A stretch of DNA of 64,000 nt. It comes from Mangrovitalea sediminis. Its GTDB lineage: Bacteria; Pseudomonadota; Gammaproteobacteria; Pseudomonadales; Oleiphilaceae. Positions 18,147 through 26,343 of the stretch are shown piece by piece. The notes beneath the pieces were generated by a model, which was not told where the DNA came from, did no database searches, and worked only from the letters and a program-made list of their open reading frames with translations. Positions within the stretch are counted from its first letter, which is position 1. Each line of letters opens with the position of its first letter. The translations under genes and the position numbers were made by a program. Where the stretch lies: assembly GCF_002514725.1 (NCBI RefSeq), contig NZ_NTLB01000004.1, positions 310,001-374,000 on the forward strand, written 5' to 3'.

Positions 18147-18584
18147 CTAGGGCTCATTACAAATGCGTAGTAAAAGAGGACGCAAGTCGCCAGAACTTGC
18201 CCCCCTTCGCTGAAACCAGCTTACGAGGACAAAACCACTGCCCAGCCCCAACAACCCGGCGAATGCCACGGCCGAATCGGCGAAGCCGGCCAAATTGGCC
18301 ATTACGGCGAAAAACAACATCCCCAGCAGCGGCCAGAGATATACCTGCACAGCTACCCGCAACAGCGCGGACTCCGTCATCCCGATCGTAACAGGATCGC
18401 CCTCGCATGCATTCAAATGGTTGATCACCGAAATCTGAACGATTTTGCCAGAGCCCATCCCAGCCAAAGCGCCCTGGCCACAACCTGCGCGGACGTCACA
18501 CCCCTGGCATCCCGACTGCCGCTTAATGGCCACCCAAGCCCGGTCGCCTTCTATGGCTACGACCCGCCCTGACTCTTCCAGCAT
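18147..18584 (-). CDS. mucC: Positive regulator of sigma-E activity, RseC/MucC family
   Basis: Inner-membrane protein of the RseC/MucC family, which modulates the sigma-E pathway and in E. coli also feeds electrons to SoxR reduction. The 145-residue protein has cysteines C26, C29 and C35 in SGCQGCDVRAGCG near the N-terminus, the family's redox or iron-sulfur motif. Two membrane helices follow (about 78-98 and 103-124). A short basic tail ends the protein. It lies 30 bp after mucB in the algU operon. How MucC acts on AlgU is not settled even in Pseudomonas. Confidence 0.9.
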   Translation of the reverse strand: MLEESGRVVAIEGDRAWVAIKRQSGCQGCDVRAGCGQGALAGMGSGKIVQISVINHLNACEGDPVTIGMTESALLRVAVQVYLWPLLGMLFFAVMANLAGFADSAVAFAGLLGLGSGFVLVSWFQRRGASSGDLRPLLLRICNEP

Positions 18585-18614
18585 AGGTTCGGCAGTCCTC
18601 TCAACGCCGGGATC

Positions 18615-19646
18615 TCAATGCCCCAGTTCTATCCCGTTCGCCACACGCCGCGCCGTCAAAGGCGGCACTTCGCCAACGACCGTAATGAGGAAGGTGGTGT
18701 TATTCCGTCGGATCTTTCGCAAATACGCCGTCGTCGCGCCAATACGCGACACACCAGAGGGCATGTCGACCCCCTTCAGGGGCTCCACGAATACGGAAAA
18801 AGACGCCAAGCCGTCCGAGTAGGCAACCGCCTCATTCCTTGCCGAAACCGGCGCCGCAGCCGCAACGAAACCGGCCGGCTTCCAACCCATCGACCATTCC
18901 GTGCGATGGGGCGACGCATCCGGCTGGCGAATATCCTCCCGCTGTATCGTGCGATTTCCCGGCTTGGCTTCCAGCTCACTATCCGGAATATTGTCCGTAA
19001 ACGTCAGATCGGTGAACTGGAAACGCTCCAGGGTGTGGCCACGGACCCCGACCACTTCACTACGCACCAGCAATCCGGTGTTCTTCTCAAGCCATAACCG
19101 ATAGCTGTAACGATCCTTATCCTTCGCCTTTAACTCGATGCCGACCGCCGGATATCCGGCAATGCGATCTTCACGCAACAGCGTTGGCGTATACCAGCGG
19201 GTGACCGGTGTCAGTTGGTTGGCAAAGGCTTCCGCAAAAGGGCCTGCCGGAATAACGTTATCCAGCTGCACCTGTCCCTTATTGGGATAGATACAAACCA
19301 CCCGATTATCGTCCCGGATGATTTCGCCATTGGCACCATCGAGCTGCACCAGCCGCTCCCGGACATGTCCGTCACGGTAACGATGATAGATCCGCATGCT
19401 ATTGACGTCGTTACCGCGGGTATAGACGAAGACGCCTTTATAGCTCGTCCGGTTCAGCGCCGGCGCCAGTTGCTGGAGCCACTGCTCCGCAGTTTTGGAA
19501 GGCTGCTCAGCCGCTGCCAGCGACGACCAGAATAAGAGCAGGCATAACAGCCATTCGCCGGACCGGCTTCGACAACAGAGCGGCACAGCGCGTTCAGCGC
19601 ACCCCATAATTCCAGAACGTTCAGACAAATTGGGCTCCGCTCTCAC
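18615..19646 (-). CDS. mucB: Sigma factor AlgU regulatory protein MucB (RseB)
   Basis: Periplasmic protein that binds the MucA periplasmic domain and shields it from proteolysis, keeping AlgU off; it senses lipids or misfolded lipoproteins in the RseB family. The frame opens with a GTG at 19646 that overlaps the mucA stop (343 aa). An ATG at 19607 with GGAA upstream is an alternative start (330 aa) and puts the signal peptide (hydrophobic core WLLCLLLFWSSLAAA) nearer the N-terminus. The N-terminal domain holds the lipid-binding fold (SYKGVFVYTRGND, HRYRDGHVRERL); the C-terminal domain ends with FLITVVGEVPP. Operon position matches Pseudomonas. Confidence 0.93.
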   Translation of the reverse strand: MRAEPNLSERSGIMGCAERAVPLCCRSRSGEWLLCLLLFWSSLAAAEQPSKTAEQWLQQLAPALNRTSYKGVFVYTRGNDVNSMRIYHRYRDGHVRERLVQLDGANGEIIRDDNRVVCIYPNKGQVQLDNVIPAGPFAEAFANQLTPVTRWYTPTLLREDRIAGYPAVGIELKAKDKDRYSYRLWLEKNTGLLVRSEVVGVRGHTLERFQFTDLTFTDNIPDSELEAKPGNRTIQREDIRQPDASPHRTEWSMGWKPAGFVAAAAPVSARNEAVAYSDGLASFSVFVEPLKGVDMPSGVSRIGATTAYLRKIRRNNTTFLITVVGEVPPLTARRVANGIELGH

Positions 19647-20236
19647 TGATCGTCATAGGAAATACTGGCAACACGCGCGAAGCCAACAGCGCCGCGACCA
19701 CCGCCAATACTGCTATGCTGCGCATGGCGCAAAAGATAGGCCGACAACTGCTCACGCTGCGCCGGGTCCAGTTGCGCCATCGAAATATTGGTCATCCCCG
19801 ACGCGGCATTATCCCCACTGTCGTCTACCCGCATGATCGAATGCGAGCCGCCGTCAGCCGACGCCACCAAATCGGCCGCACCCGGCAGCGCATGACGCCA
19901 CTGTGAGCCCGCCCCAAACCCGAGCCCCAACGCCATGGCCACCATCGCCGTCAAGGCCCAGGGGCGAGCCTGACGTGGCAACACTTTTGTGACCGCAGGC
20001 AGACGCAGGCGACGCTGCGGCTGAGCCCCATCGATCTGCGCCCTGACGGCGGCCGACACATCGACCTTCGCAAATGGGCGTTCTTCATCACGTAACAGAG
20101 CGCGAACCTGATGCCAATGCTGCCAGGAACGTTGCATTTCCTCGACATCCCCCTGCTGGAGAACACGCCGAACAGACAACTCGTCGGCCTCGTCGTCCAC
20201 CATTGCCGAAAGGATCTCTTTCAGTCGCTCATCCAT
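19643..20236 (-). CDS. mucA: Anti-sigma factor MucA (RseA)
   Basis: Single-pass inner-membrane anti-sigma factor that holds AlgU until regulated proteolysis frees it. I chose the ATG at 20236, giving MDERLKEILSAMVDDEADEL (197 aa), which matches the conserved RseA N-terminus; an ATG at 20272 would add 12 residues. The cytoplasmic AlgU-binding domain spans about 1-75, one membrane helix about 91-110 (ALTAMVAMALGLGFGAG), and the periplasmic part runs to the end with the MucB-binding region. The C-terminus has QLSAYLLRHAQHSS and VRxAS-like VASISYDD. Overlaps mucB by 4 bp. Length is close to P. aeruginosa MucA (194). Confidence 0.93.
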   Translation of the reverse strand: MDERLKEILSAMVDDEADELSVRRVLQQGDVEEMQRSWQHWHQVRALLRDEERPFAKVDVSAAVRAQIDGAQPQRRLRLPAVTKVLPRQARPWALTAMVAMALGLGFGAGSQWRHALPGAADLVASADGGSHSIMRVDDSGDNAASGMTNISMAQLDPAQREQLSAYLLRHAQHSSIGGGRGAVGFARVASISYDDQ

Positions 20237-20281
20237 TGTCCGCCACCTCGCAGAACAGAAAGCGCCAACCACACATAACCA

Positions 20282-21058
20282 CTAATCCCCATTTTCCAGG
20301 AGCGGCGCAATACGGCGATCCACCGCCTCCCGCGCCCGAAAAATCCGCGACCGGACCGTACCGATAGGACAGTCCAGCACCTTCGCAATATCGTCGTAAC
20401 TGAGCCCGTCAAACTCTCGAAGCAACAATGCCGTTCGCAATTCTTCCGGCAACTCGGCAATGGCCTGCTGCAGTACCTGATAGAGCTCCTGACGCTGAAG
20501 CTGACGCTCCGGCGAGGCAATCTCACGCAGTTGAACGGCCCCTTCGATACGCTCCGCATCGTCTGGGTCAACGGTGCCCTGCGGGCGACGACCACGCGAC
20601 TCCAGGTAGTTCTTTGCCGTATTGACCGCAATCCGGTACAGCCACGTATAAAACGCACTCTCACCGCGAAAACCTTCCAGAGCCCTGAAGGCTTTCACAA
20701 AGGTCTCTTGAACCAGGTCCAACACCTCATGGTAATCGGACACGTAGCGACCGATAATAGCGGCGACCCGAGATTGGTATTTGAGAACGAGCATATCGAA
20801 GGCCGAACGATCCCCTTGCTGAACGCGTTGGATCAGTTGGCGATCGGCCTCACCCTGTTCGAGTGCAGCCTGAGAGGGTTGCGTCGATGACGTCATACCT
20901 TGAGCGCCGGGCACTCCTGTCGGCTGGTTGGCGGCGTCGCTGGAAACCGCCGGAGCGCCGGCGTCACCTTGAATCAATCTCAGGGGCGGGTTTTCTCCGG
21001 CAGACTCTTTTCCGGAAACGCCTCCCGTCCTGTGCGACATACCAAAATTGTTTGCCAT
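20282..21058 (-). CDS. algU: RNA polymerase extracytoplasmic sigma factor AlgU (RpoE)
   Basis: ECF sigma factor that turns on envelope-stress and exopolysaccharide genes. Region 2 includes RSAFDMLVLKYQSRV and VLDLVQETFVKAFRAL, and FRGESAFYTWLYRIAVNTAK. Region 4 includes ELPEELRTALLLREFDGLSY and GTVRSRIFRARE. The core matches a 193-residue AlgU. As given, the frame starts at the ATG at 21058 with GGGGA upstream and makes 258 aa, so the first 60 or so residues are an extra Ser/Gly/Pro-rich segment. The alternative ATG at 20896 would give 204 aa but has only AAGG directly next to it. nadB is divergent. A promoter that looks AlgU-dependent lies at 21135-21162. Confidence 0.92.
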   Translation of the reverse strand: MANNFGMSHRTGGVSGKESAGENPPLRLIQGDAGAPAVSSDAANQPTGVPGAQGMTSSTQPSQAALEQGEADRQLIQRVQQGDRSAFDMLVLKYQSRVAAIIGRYVSDYHEVLDLVQETFVKAFRALEGFRGESAFYTWLYRIAVNTAKNYLESRGRRPQGTVDPDDAERIEGAVQLREIASPERQLQRQELYQVLQQAIAELPEELRTALLLREFDGLSYDDIAKVLDCPIGTVRSRIFRAREAVDRRIAPLLENGD

Positions 21059-21134
21059 TCGCTGTCCCCACAGTAAAAGCAGGCACTATCCAGACCGGTG
21101 CCCGCACAGAAGCGTCATCGCTCATGTGGGTCGA

Positions 21135-21162
21135 ATAGACAGCGAAAAAAAAGTTTAGTTCA
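21135..21162 (-). promoter_or_regulatory. AlgU/sigma-E type promoter of algU
   Basis: On the minus strand TGAACTA (21162-21156), a 16-nt spacer and TCTAT (21139-21135) match the sigma-E consensus GAACTT-N16-17-TCTGA at most positions. The -10 is about 77 bp before the 21058 ATG. It implies that AlgU activates its own operon, as it does in Pseudomonas. Confidence 0.6.
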
Positions 21163-21198
21163 ATACAGGCGTTTATTATGCCCCGCGACCAGGATGCC

Positions 21199-22809
21199 AT
21201 GCCACAACCCTTCCAGCATGATGTACTTATCATCGGCAGCGGTGCCGCCGGATTAACGGCAGCCCTGACGCTACCGGCGCACCTGCGTGTCGCCGTGTTG
21301 AGCAAAGGCAGCCTCTCCAGCGGCTCGACACTCTATGCCCAGGGCGGCATTGCGGCAGTTCTGGAGCAGACCGACAGCATCTCCGATCATATCAGCGATA
21401 CCCTGAAAGCCGGTGGCGGCCTCTGCCATGAGGATGCCGTCCGCTTCACCGTCGAGCACAGCCGCGAAGCTATTGAGTGGCTGATCGAACAGGGTGTCGA
21501 ATTCACTCGCAGCGAAGACGATGGGGAACACTATCACCTGACCCAGGAAGGCGGGCACAGCCGGCGGCGAATCATTCACGCGGCAGACGCTACGGGTCAG
21601 GCGGTGTCCAATGCGCTCTGCGACCGGGTCAAGGAACGCCCCAATGTCGAGATTTTCGAGCACCGGGTCGCGGTCGACCTGATCACGCACCGCAAGCTGT
21701 CGTTGCCGGGCAACCGCTGCGTCGGTGCCTATGTCCTAAACCGTCAGACCAACCATGTCGAAACCTTTGGCGCCCGCTTCGTCATTCTGGCCACCGGCGG
21801 CGCCAGCAAGGCATACCTGTATACGACCAATCCGGACGGTGCCTCCGGCGATGGTATCGCCATGGCCTGGCGTGCCGGCTGCCGCGTAGCCAACATGGAA
21901 TTCAATCAGTTCCATCCGACCTGCCTCTACCATCCCCAGGCTAAATCCTTCCTGATCACGGAAGCTGTCCGGGGCGAAGGCGGCTTGCTGAAACTGCCGG
22001 ACGGCACCCGTTTCATGGACCGCTTCGACAAGCGCGGCGAGCTGGCACCCCGGGATGTCGTGGCCCGCGCTATCGACCATGAAATCAAGCGGCTGGGCGT
22101 CGATCACGTCTATCTCGACATCAGTCACAAACCGGCGGAGTTTATTCGCGGTCATTTTCCGACAATTTATGAAAAATGCCTGGAGCTGGGCATCGACATT
22201 ACCCGACAGCCCATACCCGTGGTGCCCGCCGCCCACTACACCTGCGGTGGCGTCATCATCGACCGGCGCGCGCACAGCGACATCAACCAACTGTATGTCG
22301 TCGGCGAGGCATCCTTCACCGGCCTGCACGGCGCCAACCGGATGGCGAGCAACTCACTGCTCGAATGCTTCGTGTACGGGCGTGCGGCCGCCAATGATAT
22401 CGCCAAGCGGGCACCCGATATTCCCGAAGCACCGCTGGCCCCGGACTGGGACGAATCCCAGGTGCGCGACTCTGACGAGGATGTCGTCATCTCCCACAAC
22501 TGGGATGAATTACGCCGCTTCATGTGGGACTATGTCGGCATTGTACGGACCACCAAGCGCTTGCAGCGCGCCAAGCACCGGGTCGACTTACTGCATCAGG
22601 AAATCGCAGAGTTCTACAGCAATTACCGTGTCAGCAATGATTTGCTGGAGCTGCGCAACCTGGTCACGGTCGCCGACCTGATGATCTGCTCGGCCCTGCA
22701 GCGACGAGAGAGTCGAGGCCTGCACTACACCCTGGATTTTCCGGGGCTTCTGAACGAAGCCCGAGACACCATTCTGACGCCGACGTCCTGGATGCGTCGT
22801 ACAACCTGA
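21199..22809 (+). CDS. nadB: L-aspartate oxidase NadB
   Basis: FAD enzyme that oxidises L-aspartate to iminoaspartate, the first step of de novo NAD synthesis (with NadA and NadC). I favour the ATG at 21199, with AGGAT just upstream, which gives 536 residues and the start [18 protein letters not shown]; the ATG at 21178 would add seven residues. The Rossmann motif GSGAAG is at the N-terminus, [12 protein letters not shown] and [19 protein letters not shown] are in the FAD domain, and [13 protein letters not shown] and the Arg-rich [15 protein letters not shown] stretches are active-site regions of this succinate-dehydrogenase-like family. It is divergent from algU, as in Pseudomonas. Confidence 0.96.
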   Translation: MPQPFQHDVLIIGSGAAGLTAALTLPAHLRVAVLSKGSLSSGSTLYAQGGIAAVLEQTDSISDHISDTLKAGGGLCHEDAVRFTVEHSREAIEWLIEQGVEFTRSEDDGEHYHLTQEGGHSRRRIIHAADATGQAVSNALCDRVKERPNVEIFEHRVAVDLITHRKLSLPGNRCVGAYVLNRQTNHVETFGARFVILATGGASKAYLYTTNPDGASGDGIAMAWRAGCRVANMEFNQFHPTCLYHPQAKSFLITEAVRGEGGLLKLPDGTRFMDRFDKRGELAPRDVVARAIDHEIKRLGVDHVYLDISHKPAEFIRGHFPTIYEKCLELGIDITRQPIPVVPAAHYTCGGVIIDRRAHSDINQLYVVGEASFTGLHGANRMASNSLLECFVYGRAAANDIAKRAPDIPEAPLAPDWDESQVRDSDEDVVISHNWDELRRFMWDYVGIVRTTKRLQRAKHRVDLLHQEIAEFYSNYRVSNDLLELRNLVTVADLMICSALQRRESRGLHYTLDFPGLLNEARDTILTPTSWMRRTT

Positions 22810-22881
22810 TTCCCTATAACCAGCGGGCATCCCGGAGGCGCTCGGACGAGTGCTCTCGGCGTGGCCAAGAGGTAGTAATCA

Positions 22882-23136
22882 ATGACGGATGAAATAGAAA
22901 CCAAGCGACTTTACTGGCATAGCCGGCGCGGCATGCTTGAACTGGATGTCCTGCTGATCCCCTTTCTGGAAGAAGCCTATCCCAGCCTGGCCGATGACGA
23001 TAAAGAACGTTACAGACAACTACTGGAATGCGAAGACACCGATATGTTCGAATGGTTCATGCAGCGCAGCCGCCCGCAGGACCCAGACCTGGCGCGCATT
23101 GTCGACCTGATTTTGAGCCGTGTACAACCGGATTGA
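22882..23136 (+). CDS. sdhE: FAD assembly factor SdhE
   Basis: Small cytosolic protein that helps covalently attach FAD to SdhA of succinate dehydrogenase and to fumarate reductase. The 84-residue protein contains the essential RGxxE motif in [11 protein letters not shown] (G17, E20). The rest is the acidic five-helix fold with [14 protein letters not shown]. Ends with the usual [11 protein letters not shown]. It lies 72 bp after nadB, possibly in the same transcript. Its last 17 bp overlap the start of ygfX, as is common for this gene pair. Confidence 0.93.
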   Translation: MTDEIETKRLYWHSRRGMLELDVLLIPFLEEAYPSLADDDKERYRQLLECEDTDMFEWFMQRSRPQDPDLARIVDLILSRVQPD

Positions 23137-23584
23137 TGTCCCTGTACGGCCCAGTCACCGACTAGCCCTGCTGGCCGTTTTACCTTGGCTGACGCTCGGC
23201 ACCACCCTGCTGCTGTCCGGACGGCCGCCCTGGGTGATTGCTCTTGCTGGGATTCTGCCGGTGGCAGGGCTTTGGCGGGACAGTCGCCGCCTGGGATTGT
23301 TACGCGGTACCCGCGCCATCAGCGCGTTGCGCACTAGCGGAGGCGAGATCGAGTTCCTCGACAGGACAGGCTGGCAGGTTGCCCGGGTCAAAGGCACATC
23401 ACGCCTGTTCGCCCACTGGGTCCTGCTCACGTTGAAATCCCATGCGACGGGACAGCGCCGCACCATCGTACTCAGCAGCCATCCACTGTGCACCAATACA
23501 AACCCGGAAGCCCTGCGTCGCCTGCAAGTCTGGTTGCGATTCCGCCCCAAACACCGACATGGCGAGCGGGCACCCACTCACTGA
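23120..23584 (+). CDS. ygfX: YgfX family membrane protein
   Basis: A 154-residue protein of the YgfX (CptA) family, encoded after sdhE throughout gammaproteobacteria. In E. coli it was reported as an inner-membrane toxin-like protein acting on the cytoskeleton, a role I would treat with caution. It opens with a GTG at 23120 inside sdhE (17-bp overlap), so translation is probably coupled. Two membrane helices are visible (about 14-32 and 37-52: [15 protein letters not shown]). A cytosolic basic domain follows with [11 protein letters not shown], ending in R/H-rich sequence. The start codon is inferred from the coupling only. Confidence 0.8.
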   Translation: MYNRIDVPVRPSHRLALLAVLPWLTLGTTLLLSGRPPWVIALAGILPVAGLWRDSRRLGLLRGTRAISALRTSGGEIEFLDRTGWQVARVKGTSRLFAHWVLLTLKSHATGQRRTIVLSSHPLCTNTNPEALRRLQVWLRFRPKHRHGERAPTH

Positions 23585-23603
23585 GACACGCTTCGGACGT
23601 TTT

Positions 23604-24581
23604 ATGACGCTGTTACTGAATGAACTGGCAGCCGCAGGCATACCCTGCGATAAGGCCCCGGCGCCGAGCACCCTGCCGCCGCAATGGCTCTCTGCCGCCA
23701 TTGATCAGGTTGTGGTCCGCGTCCGAGGCGCCGACGCCGCACGTTTCCTGCAAGGACAGGTCACCTGCGACGTAGAAAACCTGGACATGTCCCACAGCAT
23801 CCTTGGCGCTGCTTGTACACCCAAGGGCCGCGCCTATCTGACCTTCCGCGTAGCGCGGCACGGAGATGACTTTCTTCTGCGCGCCCCGCGCGAGACGGCA
23901 ACCGCCGCACTGGAACGCTTACGCAAATATATGGTGTTTTTCAAAGCGGAAGCGTCTGTACTGGAAGATTGGGTGGTCATCGGCGAAGCGGGAGAAGCCA
24001 GGACGCCACTGACCGCCGTCGGCGACACTGCTGCGGTTGCCCAAGGTATCCGGGTGCGGGTTCCCAACACGATCGAAGGACTGATCCGCCACGAACTCTG
24101 GCTGCCGCTGAAAACGTTATCCGACGCCCTACCAAAGCAGGATGCGAACTGGCTGCCCCCCAGCGCGTGGCAGCTCAGCGAGATCCGGGCCGGGATTGGC
24201 GAAGTGACGCTGGCAACGTTGGAATCCTTCGTGCCGCAGATGCTGAACTGGCACCTTCTTGACGGCATCAGCTTCAAGAAAGGATGCTACACCGGCCAGG
24301 AAATCATTGCCCGCATGCGCTACCTCGGCCAACTGAAACGCACCCTCGTACGCCTATCCCTGACCAGCCCGGAAACACCCCAGGTGGGAGACACTCTGAT
24401 GGCGAATGAACGAAAGGCGGGAGAACTGGTCAAGGTGTTACGCCTCGACGATGGCAAATACGAAGCCCTGGCGGTGATACAGAACGATCTCGACGGCCCG
24501 TTCCAACTGGAAACGATCACCGGCAGTCTCCTGACCGTTATGCCCATCCCCTACGAGGTACCCGATAGGCAAAACGGCTAA
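23604..24581 (+). CDS. ygfZ: tRNA-modifying/iron-sulfur cluster protein YgfZ
   Basis: Folate-binding protein (GcvT-like fold) needed for some iron-sulfur enzymes such as MiaB. I chose the ATG at 23604 (325 aa, equal to E. coli YgfZ at 326); the upstream in-frame ATGs at 23442 and 23559 lie inside ygfX. The signature KGCYTGQEIIARMRYLG contains the conserved Cys and is clearly present. The N-terminal VVVRVRGADAARFLQGQVTCD and GRAYLTFRV stretches match the family. It starts 19 bp after ygfX ends, likely one operon with sdhE-ygfX. The ribosome binding site is weak. Confidence 0.92.
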   Translation: MTLLLNELAAAGIPCDKAPAPSTLPPQWLSAAIDQVVVRVRGADAARFLQGQVTCDVENLDMSHSILGAACTPKGRAYLTFRVARHGDDFLLRAPRETATAALERLRKYMVFFKAEASVLEDWVVIGEAGEARTPLTAVGDTAAVAQGIRVRVPNTIEGLIRHELWLPLKTLSDALPKQDANWLPPSAWQLSEIRAGIGEVTLATLESFVPQMLNWHLLDGISFKKGCYTGQEIIARMRYLGQLKRTLVRLSLTSPETPQVGDTLMANERKAGELVKVLRLDDGKYEALAVIQNDLDGPFQLETITGSLLTVMPIPYEVPDRQNG

Positions 24582-24627
24582 ATGCCCGATACAAGCCGCA
24601 CAATTCTGCTATAACTACATAAACTCA

Positions 24628-24667
24628 GTTTCGGGCACAGGCCCGCCAGAGCGTTTTGGCCCGAAAC
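24628..24667 (+). promoter_or_regulatory. Hairpin in the leader of the HDOD gene
   Basis: GTTTCGGGC (24628-24636) and GCCCGAAAC (24659-24667) form a perfect 9-bp stem. The loop contains GGCCCG (24640-24645), whose GCCCG can pair instead with CGGGC of the left arm, so two folds are possible. No T-run follows. A -10-like TATAAC lies at 24610-24615, so the hairpin would be near the 5' end of the HDOD mRNA. Confidence 0.4.
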
Positions 24668-24693
24668 GTCGGCTATCATGGATTTGAAGACTT

Positions 24694-25527
24694 ATGTCAA
24701 ACCTTGCGGACAAGATCAAAACCGACCTGATGACGGCTATCGACGCCGATAAACTGGTCCTTCCAACGCTCCCCGAAGTCGCACTCAAGGTGCGGGATAT
24801 CGCTGAATCGGATGACTCGTCCGTCGCGGACCTGGTCAAGGTGATCAGTAACGATGCGGCCATGTCGGCACGCCTGATCCGGGTCTGTAACAGCCCGCTT
24901 TTCCGGGGCAGCCGCGAAATCGAAAACCTCAACATGGCCGTCAGTCGCCTGGGTATGGCCTATACCAGCAACCTGGCGATGGGCCTGGCGATGGAACAGA
25001 TGTTCCAGGCAACCTCGGATATGATCGACAAGCGCCTGCGCGACAGTTGGCAGAAGAGCACGGAGATTGCCGGTATCTGTCATGTACTCGCCCAACATTA
25101 CACCCGGCTGAAACCGGATCAGGCGACCCTGGCCGGGCTGGTCCATGGCATTGGCGTGCTCCCCATTCTGCGTTACGTGGAAGACAACGACATCCAGATC
25201 AGCAACGTCATGCTGGACAATCTGATCGACGAACTGCATCCGCGCATTGGCGTGCGTATCCTGCAGAAGTGGGACTTCCCGAAAGAACTGCAGGATATTC
25301 CTGTCGAGTACACCAACTTCGGTCGCCAGATCCCCAAAGCGGACTACGCCGACGTGGTCATGATTGCCAATCTGCAGACGCTTGTCGGCAGCGAACACCC
25401 CTTTACCGAAATGGACTGGAACAAAATCAGCGCATTCGCTCGCCTCGGCCTGGACCCCAACGTCGACATGGCCGGCGAGGAAGATCTCAGCGCGGAAATG
25501 GAAGCCGCCATGTCGTTCCTGGGATAA
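24694..25527 (+). CDS. HDOD domain signalling protein
   Basis: A 277-residue cytosolic protein made up almost entirely of an HDOD domain. Conserved features include LPTLPEVALKVRDI, the DDSSVADLVKVISND segment with its paired Asp residues, RLIRVCNSPLF, and the helix around SWQKSTEIAGICHVLA. The HD-like signature is modified: GLVHGIG stands where a phosphohydrolase would have an HD pair, so it is unlikely to be an active enzyme. HDOD proteins act in signalling, often with c-di-GMP or chemotaxis systems. No partner is encoded next to it. It stands alone between ygfZ (113 bp upstream) and convergent ung. Confidence 0.88.
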   Translation: MSNLADKIKTDLMTAIDADKLVLPTLPEVALKVRDIAESDDSSVADLVKVISNDAAMSARLIRVCNSPLFRGSREIENLNMAVSRLGMAYTSNLAMGLAMEQMFQATSDMIDKRLRDSWQKSTEIAGICHVLAQHYTRLKPDQATLAGLVHGIGVLPILRYVEDNDIQISNVMLDNLIDELHPRIGVRILQKWDFPKELQDIPVEYTNFGRQIPKADYADVVMIANLQTLVGSEHPFTEMDWNKISAFARLGLDPNVDMAGEEDLSAEMEAAMSFLG

Positions 25528-25598
25528 GCCCCCAGACAGAACTCCGGTGGCGCTCCAGCGTCACCGCCCCCTCGCGCCTTTAATGGCAAATTTTCTAC

Positions 25599-26339
25599 TT
25601 ATGACTTCCGCTGATAACGGGCCAACAGCACTTCTTTCGCCGGCAGTGCCCACTCAATCGGTTTACGGCCATGGGCGATCAGGTACTGGTTGGCTTGGGA
25701 AAAGTGGCTGCAACCGAGGAAGCCTCGGTGCGCGGACAATGGGGAAGGATGCGGGCTTTGCAGCACCAGGTGCCGCTGGCGATCGATGAACTGCCCCTTT
25801 TTCTGCGCATAACTGCCCCACAGGAGAAACACCACACCGTCCCGCTCGTCATTCACATGCTGAATAACGCGGTCGGTGAACTGCTCCCACCCCTTACCCT
25901 GGTGGGCGCCTGCCTGTCCCTGAACAACCGTCAAAACGCTGTTGAGCAACAGGACACCCTGCTCCGCCCAAGGCTGCAGGCAGCCATGGTCAGGTGGGTC
26001 TATCCCCAGATCCCGCTGGATTTCCTTGAAGATATTGATCAATGACGGTGGCGGTCTTACGCCTGGGCGTACGCTGAAGCAGAGCCCATGCGCCTGTCCC
26101 GGACCGTGGTAGGGATCCTGGCCGAGAATCACGACAGCCACTTTATCGAAGGGCGTCGTGTTGAGCGCATTAAAACAGAACTGGGAGGGCGGAAAAATCA
26201 CCTTTCCCGCCTGCTCTTCCTGAGCCAGGAAGTCTCCCAGCGATTGCATATAGGATTGCTGGAACTCCGGTTCCAACAGCTCCCGCCAACCGCGACCGGG
26301 CTTGAGATGGGACAATAGACTCGCAGTGGCGGGATGCAA
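25599..26339 (-). CDS. ung: Uracil-DNA glycosylase
   Basis: Removes uracil from DNA to start base-excision repair. No ATG is well placed. The TTG at 26339, 7 nt after AAGGGG, gives 246 residues starting at the codon for [18 protein letters not shown], a little longer than E. coli Ung (229). Family motifs are [20 protein letters not shown] (catalytic D75, in GQDPYH), and [14 protein letters not shown] near the C-terminus with the second catalytic His. The start lies 4 bp after the lysS stop (the lysS stop overlaps the ribosome binding site), so translation is coupled to lysS. Confidence 0.9.
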   Translation of the reverse strand: MHPATASLLSHLKPGRGWRELLEPEFQQSYMQSLGDFLAQEEQAGKVIFPPSQFCFNALNTTPFDKVAVVILGQDPYHGPGQAHGLCFSVRPGVRPPPSLINIFKEIQRDLGIDPPDHGCLQPWAEQGVLLLNSVLTVVQGQAGAHQGKGWEQFTDRVIQHVNDERDGVVFLLWGSYAQKKGQFIDRQRHLVLQSPHPSPLSAHRGFLGCSHFSQANQYLIAHGRKPIEWALPAKEVLLARYQRKS

Positions 26340-26343
26340 GACG

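Noticed and set aside
16964-18391. A 475-residue open frame antisense to mucD and mucC
   Set aside because: No ribosome binding site and no domain; it is the complement of two certain genes.
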